Shown here: one piece after another, positions 5,245 to 5,286 of the stretch
How the letters are laid out: each line of letters begins with the position of its first letter
Position numbering within the stretch: position 1 is the first letter of the stretch
Assembly: GCA_000435715.1 (NCBI GenBank)
Contig: FR882591.1
Location: 15,258-20,543, forward strand
Length of the DNA: 5,286 bases
DNA from: Firmicutes bacterium CAG:145
Lineage (GTDB): Bacteria; Bacillota; Clostridia; Peptostreptococcales; Anaerovoracaceae
Reading direction: 5' to 3'
Notes under the pieces: generated by a model
What the model saw: the letters and a program-made list of their open reading frames with translations, nothing else
Told to the model about the DNA's origin: nothing
Databases searched by the model: none
Program-made: the position numbers and the translations under genes

Positions 5245-5286
5245 ATGAACGCATACGTTCCCTTTATATGCCTTGCGGCAGGCGCC
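5245..5286 (+). CDS. N-terminus of a gene cut by the right edge, possibly a membrane protein
   Basis: An ATG 21 bases after the acetyltransferase stop opens a frame, MNAYVPFICLAAGA, that runs off the window. GAGGTG at 5234-5239 is a plausible ribosome binding site 5 bases upstream. The short spacing and lack of a terminator suggest co-transcription with the acetyltransferase. The fourteen residues are strongly hydrophobic, as in the first membrane segment of a transporter or a signal peptide, but are too few to name a family. Confidence 0.55.
   Translation, partial: MNAYVPFICLAAGA

Overview
The window looks like chromosomal DNA from a low-to-moderate GC, Gram-positive anaerobe of the Clostridia type. 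The evidence is a complete T-box leader, a DUF1836 protein, strong AGGAG-type ribosome binding sites, frequent ATA isoleucine codons, intrinsic terminators with T-runs and near-consensus sigma-A promoters. No mobile element, CRISPR array, tRNA or rRNA is visible. I do not see a new multi-gene system: these are housekeeping or metabolic genes, and the richest part is the RNA leader in front of the tryptophan synthase-like gene.

Layout. Positions 1-109 hold a short GC-rich stretch that may be the start of another minus-strand gene running off the left edge. Positions 130-1929 (minus) encode an AMP-forming long-chain fatty acid-CoA ligase. Positions 1930-2066 are a compact divergent promoter region whose two -35 boxes lie 2 bases apart. 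Positions 2067-2576 (plus) encode a DUF1836 protein with a MerR-like DNA-binding segment. Positions 2577-2793 hold two intrinsic terminators serving converging genes. Positions 2794-4179 (minus) encode a TrpB2-type, PLP-dependent tryptophan synthase beta homologue. Positions 4180 to about 4549 are its leader: a T-box riboswitch with a probable UGG (Trp) specifier, a foldable antiterminator and terminator pair, and then a hairpin beside the ribosome binding site. Positions 4556-4696 are a second divergent promoter region. Positions 4735-5223 (plus) encode a GNAT acetyltransferase, followed 21 bases later by the first 14 codons of a further plus-strand gene cut by the right edge.

How the parts relate. 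The best supported circuit is uncharged tRNA (probably tRNA-Trp) binding the leader, forming the antiterminator and allowing trpB2 transcription. That fits an enzyme that makes tryptophan from indole and serine. The DUF1836 protein could regulate itself and the divergent acyl-CoA ligase, but this rests only on arrangement. The acetyltransferase and the gene after it look like a separate operon.

Two start choices matter. The ligase most likely starts at 1929 and trpB2 at 4179. In both genes a longer reading frame exists upstream, but its start codon lies on or too close to the ribosome binding site.
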